A stretch of DNA of 52,908 nt from Cryobacterium shii (GCF_004402595.1 NZ_SOFY01000014.1:129758-182665); one strand, 5' to 3'. Numbered from the stretch's first letter, positions 8,916-17,966 are shown. A program made the numbers and translations. The notes: generated by a model from the letters alone, not told the origin.

Positions 8916-10269
8916 AGCCGCGCACCCGCTCCCAGTCGGTCACCGCCGCGTCGTAGGCAGCCAGTTCGGTCCGGGCATTGTTGAGGTAGTGGTCGACGAC
9001 CTCGTCGCCGAAGGCTTCCCGGGCGACCGCGGAGGTCGCGAACAGTGCGGTGGCCTCCCTCAACGAGGCCGGCACCCGCTCCGCATCGCTCTCGTACGCG
9101 TTGCCGACGAAAGCATCGTCCAGCTCCATTTCGTTCTCGATGCCGTGGAGGCCGGCCGCGATCAGCGCGGCCACGGCCAAATACTGGTTCACGTCGCCGC
9201 CGGGCACCCGGTTCTCCACCCGAAGGCCCAAACCGGCTCCCACCACTCGCAGTGCGCAGGTGCGGTTGTCCAGCCCCCAGGCGATCGCCGTGGGCGCGAA
9301 GCTGCCCGCGACGTAACGTTTATAGGAGTTGATGTTGGGGGCGGAAAAGAGGGTGAGTTCGCGCATGACGGCCACCTGGCCGGCGAGGAAGTGGCGGAAA
9401 AGCTTCGACATGCCGTGATCCGCACCCTTCTCGGCGAAGACCGCCGACCCGTCCGTGCCGCGCAGGCTGATGTGGATGTGGCAGCTGTTGCCCTCACGCT
9501 CGTTGAACTTGGCCATGAAGGTCAGGCTCTTGCCGTGCGCATCCGCTATTTCCTTGGCCCCGTTCTTGTAGATCGAGTGATTGTCGCAGGTGGCGAGGGC
9601 GTCCGTGTAACGGAAGGCGATCTCCTGCTGGCCGAGGTTGCACTCGCCTTTGACGCCTTCGCAGTACATCCCCGCGCCGTCCATGGCATTCCGGATGTCC
9701 CGCAGCAGCGGTTCCATCCGAGTGGAAGCGAGCAGCGCGTAGTCGATGTTGTAATCGCTGGCCGGGGTCAGGTCTCGGTAACCCTTCTTCCACGCCTCCC
9801 GGTAACCGTCGTCGAAGACGATGAACTCCAGCTCGGTGCCCACGTAGGGCACGAGCCCACGTTCGGCCAGACGCGCCAGCTGCGCTTTCAGGATCTGACG
9901 CGGGGAGGCCACGACCGGCGTCTTGTCCAGCCACTGCAGGTCGGCTGTGACGAGCGCGGCGCCCGGGAGCCACGGCGCCCGGCGCAGCGTGGCGAGGTCG
10001 GGGATCATCGCCATATCGCCGTAGCCACGCCTCCAGCTCGACATCTCGTAGCCGTCCACCGTATTCATCTCGACATCCACCGCGAGCAGGTAGTTGCAGC
10101 ATTCCGCGCCATGGCTCGCGACATCTTCGAGGAAGAGCCGCGCGGAGACCCGCTTGCCCACCAACCGCCCCTGCATGTCGGTGAAGGCGACGACGACCGT
10201 GTCGATCTCACCCGAGCCCACGAGCGCGGTCAGGTCCTCAAACGATAGGTTTCCGGATCGGGGTGTCAT
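8902..10269 (-). CDS. glutamine-synthetase-family gamma-glutamyl-amine ligase
   Basis: GS-like ATP-dependent ligase, 455 aa, related to PuuA/GlnA3/GlnA4-type enzymes rather than the ammonia-assimilating GS. Visible motifs are DMQGRLVGKR (about 32-41), TELEFIVFDD (about 145-154), EGNSCHIHISL (about 259-269) and VPGGDVNQYLAVAAL in the C-terminal half. Two in-frame ATGs lie at 10275 and 10269. The AGGAG at 10280-10276 touches the first but is six bases from the second, so ATG 10269 is chosen. It should activate an amine by gamma-glutamylation, the first step of the operon, with the amine imported by the divergent permease. Confidence 0.87.
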   Translation of the reverse strand: MTPRSGNLSFEDLTALVGSGEIDTVVVAFTDMQGRLVGKRVSARLFLEDVASHGAECCNYLLAVDVEMNTVDGYEMSSWRRGYGDMAMIPDLATLRRAPWLPGAALVTADLQWLDKTPVVASPRQILKAQLARLAERGLVPYVGTELEFIVFDDGYREAWKKGYRDLTPASDYNIDYALLASTRMEPLLRDIRNAMDGAGMYCEGVKGECNLGQQEIAFRYTDALATCDNHSIYKNGAKEIADAHGKSLTFMAKFNEREGNSCHIHISLRGTDGSAVFAEKGADHGMSKLFRHFLAGQVAVMRELTLFSAPNINSYKRYVAGSFAPTAIAWGLDNRTCALRVVGAGLGLRVENRVPGGDVNQYLAVAALIAAGLHGIENEMELDDAFVGNAYESDAERVPASLREATALFATSAVAREAFGDEVVDHYLNNARTELAAYDAAVTDWERVRGFERL

Positions 10270-10492
10270 GAGCATCTCCTCAGTGAGCCTGGCTGAATGG
10301 TCAACTTCCCGACCATTAGACCACAGATCAGAACCAGAACAGGGGAGAACTTTCGGGCCGGGTGCGACGAAACTTTCTCGCAAAGGTATGTACACGCAAC
10401 CATTGGGGGCCTTATAGTCAGGCCAAGAAAAACTCACGGCGTTGTGTGGTCGACAGTGTCGACGCGCATGACCAGAGCGCAAAGGAACCAGG
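10270..10492. promoter_or_regulatory. divergent control region of the amine pathway
   Basis: 223-bp intergenic region between the ligase (minus) and the permease (plus). It holds a perfect 7-bp inverted repeat AATGGTC / GACCATT (10296-10302 and 10311-10317, 8-bp spacer). Its TGGTC/GACCA core resembles operator half-sites of FadR/GntR-type regulators, although the spacing is wider than usual. A TATAGT hexamer near 10411 could be a -10 for the permease. Confidence 0.5.
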
Positions 10493-12037
10493 ATGTCCAA
10501 AGACACCTTGAAAGTCTCAGGCGTGCAGTACACAACGGCGGAAGCAGGATACTTCGAGAAACGCAGATTGACCCGGAGCGCCGGGATCTGGGGGCTGTGG
10601 GGCCTCGCTGTGGCGGCGGTCGTCTCGGGCGACTTCTCCGGCTGGAACTTCGGCATCGACTTCGCCGGATTCGGCGGCATGCTGATTGCGTTCGCCCTTC
10701 TGGTCGTCATGTACTACGGCATGATCTTCAGCATCGGTGAGATGGCCTCGGCGATGCCTCACACCGGCGGTGCGTACTCCTTCGCCCGCGCGGCACTGGG
10801 ACCCTGGGGCGGATTCGTCACGGGGCTCGCCGAGACGATTGAGTACGTCGCGACCACGGCAGTGATCGTCTACTTCTCCGCCTCGTACGCGGATGGCATC
10901 ACGAGTGAACTCCTCGGCTTCTCCCTCCCCTCGTGGGCCTGGTGGGCCATCCTCTACGCCGTGTTCATCGGCCTTAATGCCGCCGGCGCGGCCATTTCGT
11001 TCACCTTCGCGATCGTGGTCTCGATCATCTCGATCGTCATCCTGCTCGTGTTCTCCGCCATGGCCGCTTTCTCAGGTCTGTTCAGCGTGGACAACCTCTT
11101 CGACATCGTGCCCGATGCCGGCCAGTCCGAGTTCCTGCCGCACGGGGTGATTCCGATCCTGTTCGCCCTGCCGTATGCCATGTGGTTCTTCCTCGGAATC
11201 GAGGAACTGCCGCTCGCCGCGGAGGAAGCCCACAACCCCGTGCGCGACATCCCCCGGGCTGGCTTGATCGCCCGCACCACCCTCATCGTCACGGGCCTGC
11301 TCGTGTTGTTCCTGAACACCGGGATCGTGGGCGCCTCCAACATCGCCACCGCGGGGGAGCCCCTGTTGGACGGCTTCCGCGCCATCGTCGGCGACCAGGC
11401 TGCCGCGGTGCTCGCCCTGTTCGCTCTGGTCGGCCTGCTCGCCTCCCTGCAGGGCATCATGTTCGCTTACGGACGCAACATGTACTCCCTGTCCCGGGCC
11501 GGCTACTACCCGAAGTTCCTCTCCCTGACCGGCAAACGGCAGACCCCCGGGGTCGCCCTTCTCGTCGGGGCAATCATCGGCTTTGTGGCTCTGATCCTGG
11601 TCGACGCGCTCGGCGGAACGGGCGGCGTGGCAGGAGCCATCGTGCTGAACATCGCGGTCTGGGGCGCCGTGATCGCGTACATTCTGCAGATGATCTCGTT
11701 CGTGATCCTGCGCCGCAAGTTCCCGAACGCGAACCGCCCGTACCGCAGCCCGTGGGGCGTGCCCGGTGCGGTCGTCGCCGGCATCCTCTCGCTGGCGATC
11801 TTCTTCGGGTTCTTCATCAACGAACCGGCCCGACCGGCGATCGCGGCCATCGCGGTGGTCTACGTGGTCATGCTCCTCGTCTTCGCTCTGTACGGGCGCA
11901 AGCGGCTCGTCCTCTCCCCGGAAGAGGAGTATGCGGTTTCCGGCGGACTGCACGGCGACCCGCAGAAGGAAGGTTACGGAGGGCCGGTGGAGGAGGAAAT
12001 CCTCGCGCTGGACGGGCGGGATGCTCCCACAGAGTAG
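10493..12037 (+). CDS. APC-superfamily amine permease, ethanolamine-permease type
   Basis: 514-aa membrane transporter with about 12 hydrophobic segments. The N-terminal WGLAVAAVVSGDFSGWNFG block (GDFSGWNFG at 46-54) and GEMASAMPHTGGAYSFAR are characteristic of the ethanolamine permease branch of APC transporters. It starts at ATG 10493 with AAAGGAACC upstream. Divergent from the gamma-glutamyl-ligase operon with a shared control region, so it probably imports the substrate of that pathway. The branch assignment comes from recalled motifs, not a search; other short amines or amino alcohols are possible. Confidence 0.85.
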   Translation: MSKDTLKVSGVQYTTAEAGYFEKRRLTRSAGIWGLWGLAVAAVVSGDFSGWNFGIDFAGFGGMLIAFALLVVMYYGMIFSIGEMASAMPHTGGAYSFARAALGPWGGFVTGLAETIEYVATTAVIVYFSASYADGITSELLGFSLPSWAWWAILYAVFIGLNAAGAAISFTFAIVVSIISIVILLVFSAMAAFSGLFSVDNLFDIVPDAGQSEFLPHGVIPILFALPYAMWFFLGIEELPLAAEEAHNPVRDIPRAGLIARTTLIVTGLLVLFLNTGIVGASNIATAGEPLLDGFRAIVGDQAAAVLALFALVGLLASLQGIMFAYGRNMYSLSRAGYYPKFLSLTGKRQTPGVALLVGAIIGFVALILVDALGGTGGVAGAIVLNIAVWGAVIAYILQMISFVILRRKFPNANRPYRSPWGVPGAVVAGILSLAIFFGFFINEPARPAIAAIAVVYVVMLLVFALYGRKRLVLSPEEEYAVSGGLHGDPQKEGYGGPVEEEILALDGRDAPTE

Positions 12038-12120
12038 CGTGATGCGGCCTGGGGCGGGGCGCCGAGCAGCGGAGCGAACGTCCCCTCGCGGGGCGGCTGC
12101 ACCGGCGCTACTGTGACGCC

Positions 12121-13047
12121 ATGTCCATCCGGGAACACCGCTCCGCGCACCGCCGAAAACCGGGCTGGGCGGCTCCGTCGGACCCCGGCGTCCGCGACCG
12201 CACCCTGCCCGACCGGGGCTGGAACGTGCTGCCTGCCGGTAGCCGGGCCTTCCGTTTTCCGGCTCCGAGCGGCGCGCTCGCCGCTTTCGCGGTGGGCGAC
12301 CCGGGGCATCCGCGGGTCGTCCTGCTCCCCGGCGCCACCGGGTCCAAAGAAGATTTCGTGCTGTTGGGGCCCCTGCTCGCCGACCCCGGCTTCCTGGTGG
12401 AGAGCTACGACCTGGCCGGACAGTACCAATCGGCCGCCGCCGGCCCCGTCGACGGCAGCCCGTACGAGTACGGCCTCTTCGTCGCCGACCTGATCGCCTT
12501 CCTGGCGGCGGGGAGCACCCCGGTGCATGTGCTCGGCTACTCCTTCGCCGGAATCGTCGCCGAGCTGGCTTTCGCCGATCGGCCCGAACTGTTCGGGAGC
12601 CTGGTGCTGCTCGGCGTGCCGCCGCAGTCCGGCCAGGCGTTCCGCCGGGTGCGCTGGATCGGCGCGTTGAGCTACGTGCTGCGTCCGCGCCAGATCGCCT
12701 CCCTGATCGTCTGGGGCATCGTCTCCAACCTGAACCGGGTTCCGCCCGGCCGCCTCGCCCTGGTGCGGCTGCGGTTCGCCTACACGAACCGCCGCAGCGT
12801 TGACGAGATCGTCGGGCTACTGATGCACGTGCCCGATCTGAGCGCACTGCTGCGGCACTCGGCCATCCCCGTGCTCGTCGCCGTGGGCCATCATGACCTG
12901 TGGTCGACGGATGTCCACCGCGCCTTCGCGAACAGCATCGGGGCGCGATTCCGCGTCTACCCCACCGGACACAGCCCGTGCGAGACCACCCCGCACCAGT
13001 TGGCGCGGGACATGCTCGCGTTGTACCGGTCGGCCGAACCTGGCTAG
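12121..13047 (+). CDS. alpha/beta-fold hydrolase
   Basis: 308-aa alpha/beta hydrolase. Oxyanion region LLPGATGSKED (about 68-78), nucleophile elbow GYSFAG with Ser141, acid in VGHHDLW (about 255-261) and His in GHSPCE (about 281). No signal peptide. No Shine-Dalgarno is seen; TACTGT at 12109-12114 lies exactly six bases before the ATG, suggesting a leaderless transcript. Convergent with the broken glycosyltransferase downstream. The substrate cannot be told from sequence. Confidence 0.82.
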   Translation: MSIREHRSAHRRKPGWAAPSDPGVRDRTLPDRGWNVLPAGSRAFRFPAPSGALAAFAVGDPGHPRVVLLPGATGSKEDFVLLGPLLADPGFLVESYDLAGQYQSAAAGPVDGSPYEYGLFVADLIAFLAAGSTPVHVLGYSFAGIVAELAFADRPELFGSLVLLGVPPQSGQAFRRVRWIGALSYVLRPRQIASLIVWGIVSNLNRVPPGRLALVRLRFAYTNRRSVDEIVGLLMHVPDLSALLRHSAIPVLVAVGHHDLWSTDVHRAFANSIGARFRVYPTGHSPCETTPHQLARDMLALYRSAEPG

Positions 13048-13069
13048 CAGACCGGGTCGGTCGGACTGA

Positions 13070-13807
13070 TCAGGTGCGCACCCGGAGGCGGTGCCGGGCG
13101 GCGCGCCGGCGCCAGGGGGTGTCCTCGGGCCAGTCCTGCAGGAGGGTGCGGAATCCCCACCGCACCCGGCGGGCGAAGCCGCTCCAGGTGGCGAACGGGC
13201 GTCCGGAGACGCCCACCCTCAGGGTGTGCTCGTACCGCACCTGCACTGCCGGATCCAGGTTCATGCTCAGATCGAGGTCGTCGTGGATGTCGCTCCGCTC
13301 CCGGTGCACCCGGTCACGGGCTCTCAGCCAGACATCCCGGTGCATGGCGAAATTCGACCCGAACACGGGGTGGTGCGCGAGCCAGAGGCCGACCCAGAAG
13401 AAGTAGCCGCCGAGGTAGAACGTCTGTCCCAGCCAGGCCACGAGCGGACTGCTGTCGTAGAAGTCACCGGTCCCGGTGATGAGGTCCGCCTCGGGAGACC
13501 GGGCCAGGCCGGACTCGAGCCGCGCCAGCTAGTCGGGGGCAGGAACGGAGTCGGCGTCGAGGCGCGCGATCACGTCCCCCGTCGCCGCGTCGTAGCCCGC
13601 CGCGGCGGCCGGCCAGATCCCCTGCACGGGCTCGTACACGACGCGCGCTCCGGCGGCGCGGGCGGTGGCGGCCGTGGCATCCGTGCTCGCGTTGTCCACG
13701 ACGATCACCTCGTCGGCCGGGCGGTCCTGGGCGGCCAGGGCAGCGAGGCAGGTGGCGAGCAGGCCGGCGTCGTTGAAGCAGGGGATGACGACAGAGATCG
13801 TTGTCAT
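13070..13807 (-). pseudogene. GT2-family glycosyltransferase interrupted by an in-frame TAG
   Basis: The N-terminal half starts at ATG 13807 (GGAGGA site upstream) with MTTISVVIPCFNDAGLLATC, then VVDNASTDAT and IARLDADSVPAPD, all typical of family-2 glycosyltransferases. It stops at TAG 13531-13529. Translation continues in the same frame without any other stop to 13070 (LARLESGLARSPEAD, then YLGGYFFWVG and DLDLSMNLDP), giving 245 codons in all. The interrupted position PAPD-stop-LARL is where this family usually has Trp, so a single TGG to TAG change explains it. Either a recent nonsense mutation or a base-call error; the N-terminal piece alone lacks the acceptor half. Confidence 0.88.
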
Positions 13808-13885
13808 GGCGTCCTCCCTCGCGTTCGCATCGGCGCCCCGGGCCTGGAACAACGATTTGGTGCCGAGCTTACGCCCGGCTGGAAA

Positions 13886-14761
13886 TCAGATTGCGCGGCA
13901 GTGCGTGGTCAGGAAACCGATCTTGTCGATCGTGATGGTCACGGTCGACCCGTCACGAAGGAAGACCGGCGGTTTGCGGCTGTAGCCGGCGCCGCCCGGG
14001 CTGCCGGTGGAGATCAGCGTGCCCGGCAGCAGGGTCGATGTCTGGGAGAGGTAGGAGATGATCTCGGCGACCGAGCGCACCATGTCGCCGCTCGAGGCGT
14101 CCTGCAGGATGCGACCGTCGACGTGGGTGGTGAGCCACAGGTCCTGCGGGTCGGCGATCTGGTCTGCCGTGATGACGACGGGGCCGGTGGGTGTGAAGCC
14201 GTCGAAGGACTTGCAGCGCGACCACTGGGCCTCGGAGAACTGCAGGTCACGCGCGGTGATGTCGTTCACGACGGTGTAGCCGAAGACGTGGTCGAGGGCG
14301 TCCGCCACGGACACCTTATGGGCGGCCCGGCCGATGATCACGCCGAGCTCGGCCTCGTAGTCGACCTGCTGCGTTTGGTCGGTCGACCATGTGATCGTGG
14401 ACTCGTGCCCGGTCAGCGAGTTGGGCCAGAGCGAGAACACGGTCGCCGCGGTCTCGGACCGGAGCTTGAGTTCGGAGGAATGGGCGGCGTAGTTGGCGCC
14501 GATCGCGATGATCTGCGGCGGTCGCAGCACCGCCGAGGAGTAGCGCAGCTCGGAGAGCGGCGTGAGCGTGGCTCCCTGTGCCGCGGCGTGCATGCTCAGG
14601 GCGCGCACCCGGTCGAACTCGTCATCGCCCTTTTCGAGCAGGTCCTGCAGATCGCGCGGGGCCTCCTCCATGATTTCGTCGAGGAACAGCGCTGCGTCCT
14701 CGAAGACCGCCGCGAGACGCGGGGTGGACTGGCCGTCAACTCTGAGATGGGCGAATTTCAC
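13886..14761 (-). CDS. fumarylacetoacetate hydrolase-family protein
   Basis: 291 aa, FAH/2-hydroxyhepta-2,4-diene-1,7-dioate isomerase fold. IIAIGANYAAHSSE (about 85-98) matches the family start of the catalytic domain, followed by VDYEAELGVIIG with the metal-binding E-x-E, the GYTVVNDITARDLQ block and STGSPGGAG near the C-terminus. A divalent-metal enzyme acting on diketo acids or oxaloacetate-like compounds; the exact substrate is unknown. The start is GTG 14761. A TAGCCT hexamer six bases upstream and no Shine-Dalgarno suggest a leaderless mRNA. It lies 9 bp downstream of the Ada-AlkA gene on the same strand. Confidence 0.85.
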   Translation of the reverse strand: MKFAHLRVDGQSTPRLAAVFEDAALFLDEIMEEAPRDLQDLLEKGDDEFDRVRALSMHAAAQGATLTPLSELRYSSAVLRPPQIIAIGANYAAHSSELKLRSETAATVFSLWPNSLTGHESTITWSTDQTQQVDYEAELGVIIGRAAHKVSVADALDHVFGYTVVNDITARDLQFSEAQWSRCKSFDGFTPTGPVVITADQIADPQDLWLTTHVDGRILQDASSGDMVRSVAEIISYLSQTSTLLPGTLISTGSPGGAGYSRKPPVFLRDGSTVTITIDKIGFLTTHCRAI

Positions 14762-14770
14762 CTGTTCAGG

Positions 14771-16432
14771 CTACCTGCCCGAAGAAGGGGTGCGGGGCAG
14801 GTCCGCCGCCGGGGTGCCCGCGGCCCGCCACAGGTGCATGCCCGCGTAACTGCGCCACGGCGCCCAGTCCTCCCCGTGGCGCGCGAGATTCCGGGCATCC
14901 GGGGGCAGTCCGAGTCGGGCGGCGCCCTGGCGCAGGGCCAGGTCGCTGGTCAGCAGGATGTCGGGACTGCCCAGCACGCGCAGCGCGACGTAGCCGGCCG
15001 TCCAGGGCCCGATCCCGGGGAGGGCGGTGAGCCGCGACTCGAGGTCCGCCCTGGTATCGCCGAAGGAGAGCGTGAGGGCGCCCGTGCTCAGCTCCTCGGC
15101 CACCCGCATGATCGTGTCGATGCGGGCGGCCGGGCCGCGGAGCACGCTGCGGCCCTCCGCGGCGATCCGCGCGGCGGTGGGGAAGAGCCGGAGCGGCTGG
15201 TCGGAGCCGTGCTGGTCAGTGCCGGGCTGGTCGGTGCCGGGCTGGTCGCCCCCGGGTGCCGGGGCGCCGGCGGCCCCCGGGAACGCGTCGCCGAGCGCCG
15301 CGGTCAGGCGGGTGAGCGCTGTGCGGGCGGCCGCCACGGAGACCTGCTGCCCGATCAGCGCACGGAACAACGTCTCCTCGGGGTCGATACTTCCGGGCAG
15401 GCGCATGCCGGGGGTCGCCGCGACGCCGGCCGCCAGGGCCGGGTCCGCGGCGAGGGCCAGGTCGATCGCCCGGGAATCCGCGTCCAGGTCGAGCAGGCGC
15501 CGCACCCGGCTGACGAGCGGTGCGAGGTCGGCGAGGCTGGCCAGGCCGGCGCGGCAGGCCACGGATGGCGCGGCATCCGTTCCCAACAGCGTCAGCTCGA
15601 CCCACGCCGGGCCGTGGGGCAGGCGCAACGTGCGGGAATAGACCTGCGCCGTGGCCCGCTCGACGCCGGCGAGGGCCCGCACGGCGAGGAACCGCAACAG
15701 CCCAGGTCCGTCGAACGGCGCGCGGGCCGGCAGCTGCAGGCTGATGCCGGTGGCGGCTGAAGGGACGGCCTGTGCGCTCTCGGGGGACGGGGAACGGGGA
15801 CGGGCAGGTCGGGTCGGGCGTTGCAGCGTGCGCCGCAGTTCGGTGGGGGTGCGCTCGTAGACGGCGGCGATCGTGTCGTTGAACTGGCGCACGCTGCCGA
15901 ACCCGGCGGCGAACGCCACCGCGCTGATCGACAGCTCGCTGCCCTGCAGCAGCAGCCGCGCGGTCTGCGCGCGGTGTGCCCGCGCGAGTGCGAGCGGGCC
16001 GGCGCCGAGCTCGGTCACGAGCACCCGGGTGAGGTGCCGTTCGCTGTAGCCGAGGCGGCGGGCGAGGCCGGGCACCCCGTCCCGTTCGACCGCGCCGTCA
16101 GCGATCAGGCGCATCGCGCGGGCGGCGAGGTCGTCACGGATGTTCCACTCCGGCGACCCGGGGACGGCGTCGGGCAGGCAGCGCTTGCACGCCCGCAGTC
16201 CGGCCTCGTGGGCGGCCGCGGTGGTCAGGTAGAACGACACATTGGCGGGTTTCGGTGTCGCCGCCGGGCAGCTCGGACGGCAGTAAATGCCGGTGGAGTG
16301 CACGCCCGTGATGAACTGACCGTCGAAACGGGCGTCCCGCGAGGACATGGCCCGGTAGCGGGTCGCGAAGATCGGGTCGGGAATATCGTCCGGGTCGGGC
16401 AGGACGTTCGTCCGGGTCGAAGTGGTGGTCAC
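14771..16432 (-). CDS. Ada-AlkA fusion: alkylation-damage regulator and 3-methyladenine glycosylase
   Basis: 553 aa with four domains in order. An Ada zinc/methyl-acceptor domain has Cys51, Cys55, Cys82 and Cys85 (GIYCRPSC ... ACKRC); Cys51 corresponds to the acceptor Cys38 of E. coli Ada. An AraC-type HTH follows (about 100-195), then an AlkA N-terminal domain (about 235-330) and a HhH-GPD glycosylase domain (about 340-545) with LPGIGPWTAGY and the catalytic Asp at about 497. Repairs methyl phosphotriesters and excises alkylated bases, and probably activates its own gene. This fusion is known in actinobacteria. A four-copy 15-bp repeat encodes a TDQPG-like linker (15197-15256). Confidence 0.9.
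   Translation of the reverse strand: MTTTSTRTNVLPDPDDIPDPIFATRYRAMSSRDARFDGQFITGVHSTGIYCRPSCPAATPKPANVSFYLTTAAAHEAGLRACKRCLPDAVPGSPEWNIRDDLAARAMRLIADGAVERDGVPGLARRLGYSERHLTRVLVTELGAGPLALARAHRAQTARLLLQGSELSISAVAFAAGFGSVRQFNDTIAAVYERTPTELRRTLQRPTRPARPRSPSPESAQAVPSAATGISLQLPARAPFDGPGLLRFLAVRALAGVERATAQVYSRTLRLPHGPAWVELTLLGTDAAPSVACRAGLASLADLAPLVSRVRRLLDLDADSRAIDLALAADPALAAGVAATPGMRLPGSIDPEETLFRALIGQQVSVAAARTALTRLTAALGDAFPGAAGAPAPGGDQPGTDQPGTDQHGSDQPLRLFPTAARIAAEGRSVLRGPAARIDTIMRVAEELSTGALTLSFGDTRADLESRLTALPGIGPWTAGYVALRVLGSPDILLTSDLALRQGAARLGLPPDARNLARHGEDWAPWRSYAGMHLWRAAGTPAADLPRTPSSGR
15197..15256 (-). repeat. 15-bp tandem repeat, 4 copies, in Ada-AlkA linker
   Basis: Four 15-bp units beginning CTGGTC on the plus strand (15197, 15212, 15227, 15242). 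On the coding strand they encode the GDQPGTDQPGTDQHGSDQP low-complexity insertion within the glycosylase half. Confidence 0.85.
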
Positions 16433-16559
16433 TGGTCCAGCCTGTCACCGGGCGACCGGGGACGCTAGCGGGAATCGGCCATCGCTGACGCTCGGCGCTG
16501 CCCCCGGTGGGTGCCCGGCGCGGCGGTCGGGTGGGTGCCCGGTCCGGTACTCTGGCGGC

Positions 16560-17966
16560 ATGACCGCAGTGGAACGTCTCCAGTCCGAGCTCGGCAGCAT
16601 CGTCAGCATCGATCCGGTCGAGTTGGCGGCGACTCGAACCGACAAGTCCGGCTGGGTGGCCCCGGGCATGCCGCTGGCCCTGGTGCGGGCGACATCCGTC
16701 CCGGAGGTGCAGGCCGTGCTCCGGATCGCAACGGAGTTCCGCATCCCCGTGGTCACCCGGGGCACCGGCACCGGGCTGTCCGGGGGAGCGTGCGGCACGG
16801 ATGGAAGCATCGTGCTCAACGTTCGGGGGATGAACCGGATCCTCGAGATCCGCCCCGAGGACGAGCTGGCCGTGGTCGAACCGGGCGTGATCAACCAGCA
16901 CCTCAACGACGCGCTCGCCGAACACGGGCTGTGGTTCGCCCCCGACCCGGCCAGTAAGGGCTTCGCCTCCGTCGGCGGCAACATCGCCACGAATGCCGGC
17001 GGCCTGCTCTGCGCCAAGTACGGGGTCACCCGCGAGGCGGTGCTCGCGCTGACGGTCGTGCTGGCCGACGGGCGGCTGCTGAAGACGGGCCGCCGCACCG
17101 TCAAGGGCGTCACGGGCTACGACCTCACCGCTCTGCTGACCGGATCGGAGGGCACCCTCGGCGTGATCGTCGAGGCCACCGTGCGGGCCAGGGCCATCAC
17201 CGCGGGGGAGACCGTCACCCTCGGAGCCGTGTTCCCCGATGTGGCACTCGCGGCGGCGGCATCCGCCCTCATCACGGCATCCCGCCTGTGCCCGGCCGTG
17301 ATGGAACTGATCGACTCGGCTGCCCTGGCGATGATCGCGGCCTACCTCGGGCCGGACCAGACGGCGGGCCTTCCGATCGACCGCGGCGCGTTCCTGCTGC
17401 TGCAGACGGATGGGCCGGGCGCGCTCGCCGAGGCCGAACAGGCCGCAGCCGTGCTGCGGGCCGCGGGCGGTGAGGTCCGCCTGGCGGATGCCGCGGGGGG
17501 CGCCACCGCCGACCGGCTGCTGGCCGTGCGGCGGGCCGCGCACCCGGCGCTGGCCGCCCACGGCGAGGTCCTGATCGAGGATGTCTGTGTGCCCCGTTCC
17601 CGGATGGCGGAAATGTTCGAACGGATCGCGGAGATCAGCGCCCGCACGGGCGTGCCGATCCCCACGGTCGCCCACGCCGGCGACGGCAACCTGCACCCCA
17701 ACTTCGTGATCCCCGCCGACCCGGGCCGGCCGGCCGGGGACCCGGTGGTGCCGGAGGCGATCTGGGAGGCGGCCGGAGAACTGTTCCGGGCGGCCCTGAA
17801 ACTCGGCGGCACCCTCACCGGCGAGCACGGGGTCGGCGTGCTCAAACGCCGCTGGCTGGCGGAGGAAGTCGGCGACACGAGCTTCGACCTGCAGCGCCAG
17901 ATCAAGTCCGTCTTCGATCCCCTCGGCATCCTCAACCCGGGCACCATGTTCGCCCCGGTATCCTGA
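16560..17966 (+). CDS. FAD-binding oxidase, glycolate oxidase subunit GlcD-like
   Basis: 468 aa, FAD_binding_4 domain (about residues 40-180: VVTRGTGTGLSGGA, PDPASKGFASVGGNIATNAGG) and FAD-oxidase C-terminal domain (about 215-465: HAGDGNLHPNF, LGGTLTGEHGVGVLKR). Oxidises a 2-hydroxy acid such as glycolate or D-lactate. The GlcE/GlcF partners are not nearby, so it may act as a stand-alone (D)-lactate dehydrogenase-like enzyme. ATG 16560 is chosen; TACTCT at 16548-16553 six bases upstream suggests a leaderless start. The upstream open frame has no homology. Confidence 0.87.
   Translation: MTAVERLQSELGSIVSIDPVELAATRTDKSGWVAPGMPLALVRATSVPEVQAVLRIATEFRIPVVTRGTGTGLSGGACGTDGSIVLNVRGMNRILEIRPEDELAVVEPGVINQHLNDALAEHGLWFAPDPASKGFASVGGNIATNAGGLLCAKYGVTREAVLALTVVLADGRLLKTGRRTVKGVTGYDLTALLTGSEGTLGVIVEATVRARAITAGETVTLGAVFPDVALAAAASALITASRLCPAVMELIDSAALAMIAAYLGPDQTAGLPIDRGAFLLLQTDGPGALAEAEQAAAVLRAAGGEVRLADAAGGATADRLLAVRRAAHPALAAHGEVLIEDVCVPRSRMAEMFERIAEISARTGVPIPTVAHAGDGNLHPNFVIPADPGRPAGDPVVPEAIWEAAGELFRAALKLGGTLTGEHGVGVLKRRWLAEEVGDTSFDLQRQIKSVFDPLGILNPGTMFAPVS

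Noticed and set aside
10429..10492. Riboswitch before the ethanolamine-type permease
   Set aside because: The leader is short and I see no conserved riboswitch core; a protein operator in this region is more plausible.
5110..12037. Reading the amine locus as a classical eut microcompartment operon
   Set aside because: No EutBC, shell proteins or cobalamin genes are present; the enzymes are of the gamma-glutamyl type.
13529..13531. TAG as pyrrolysine or programmed readthrough in the glycosyltransferase
   Set aside because: No pyl genes or readthrough context are visible and the expected residue is Trp; a TGG to TAG change is simpler.
13091..15760. 889-codon plus-strand open frame
   Set aside because: It runs antisense through the GT2 pseudogene, FAH-family gene and Ada-AlkA gene, all well supported; composition is typical of a shadow frame.
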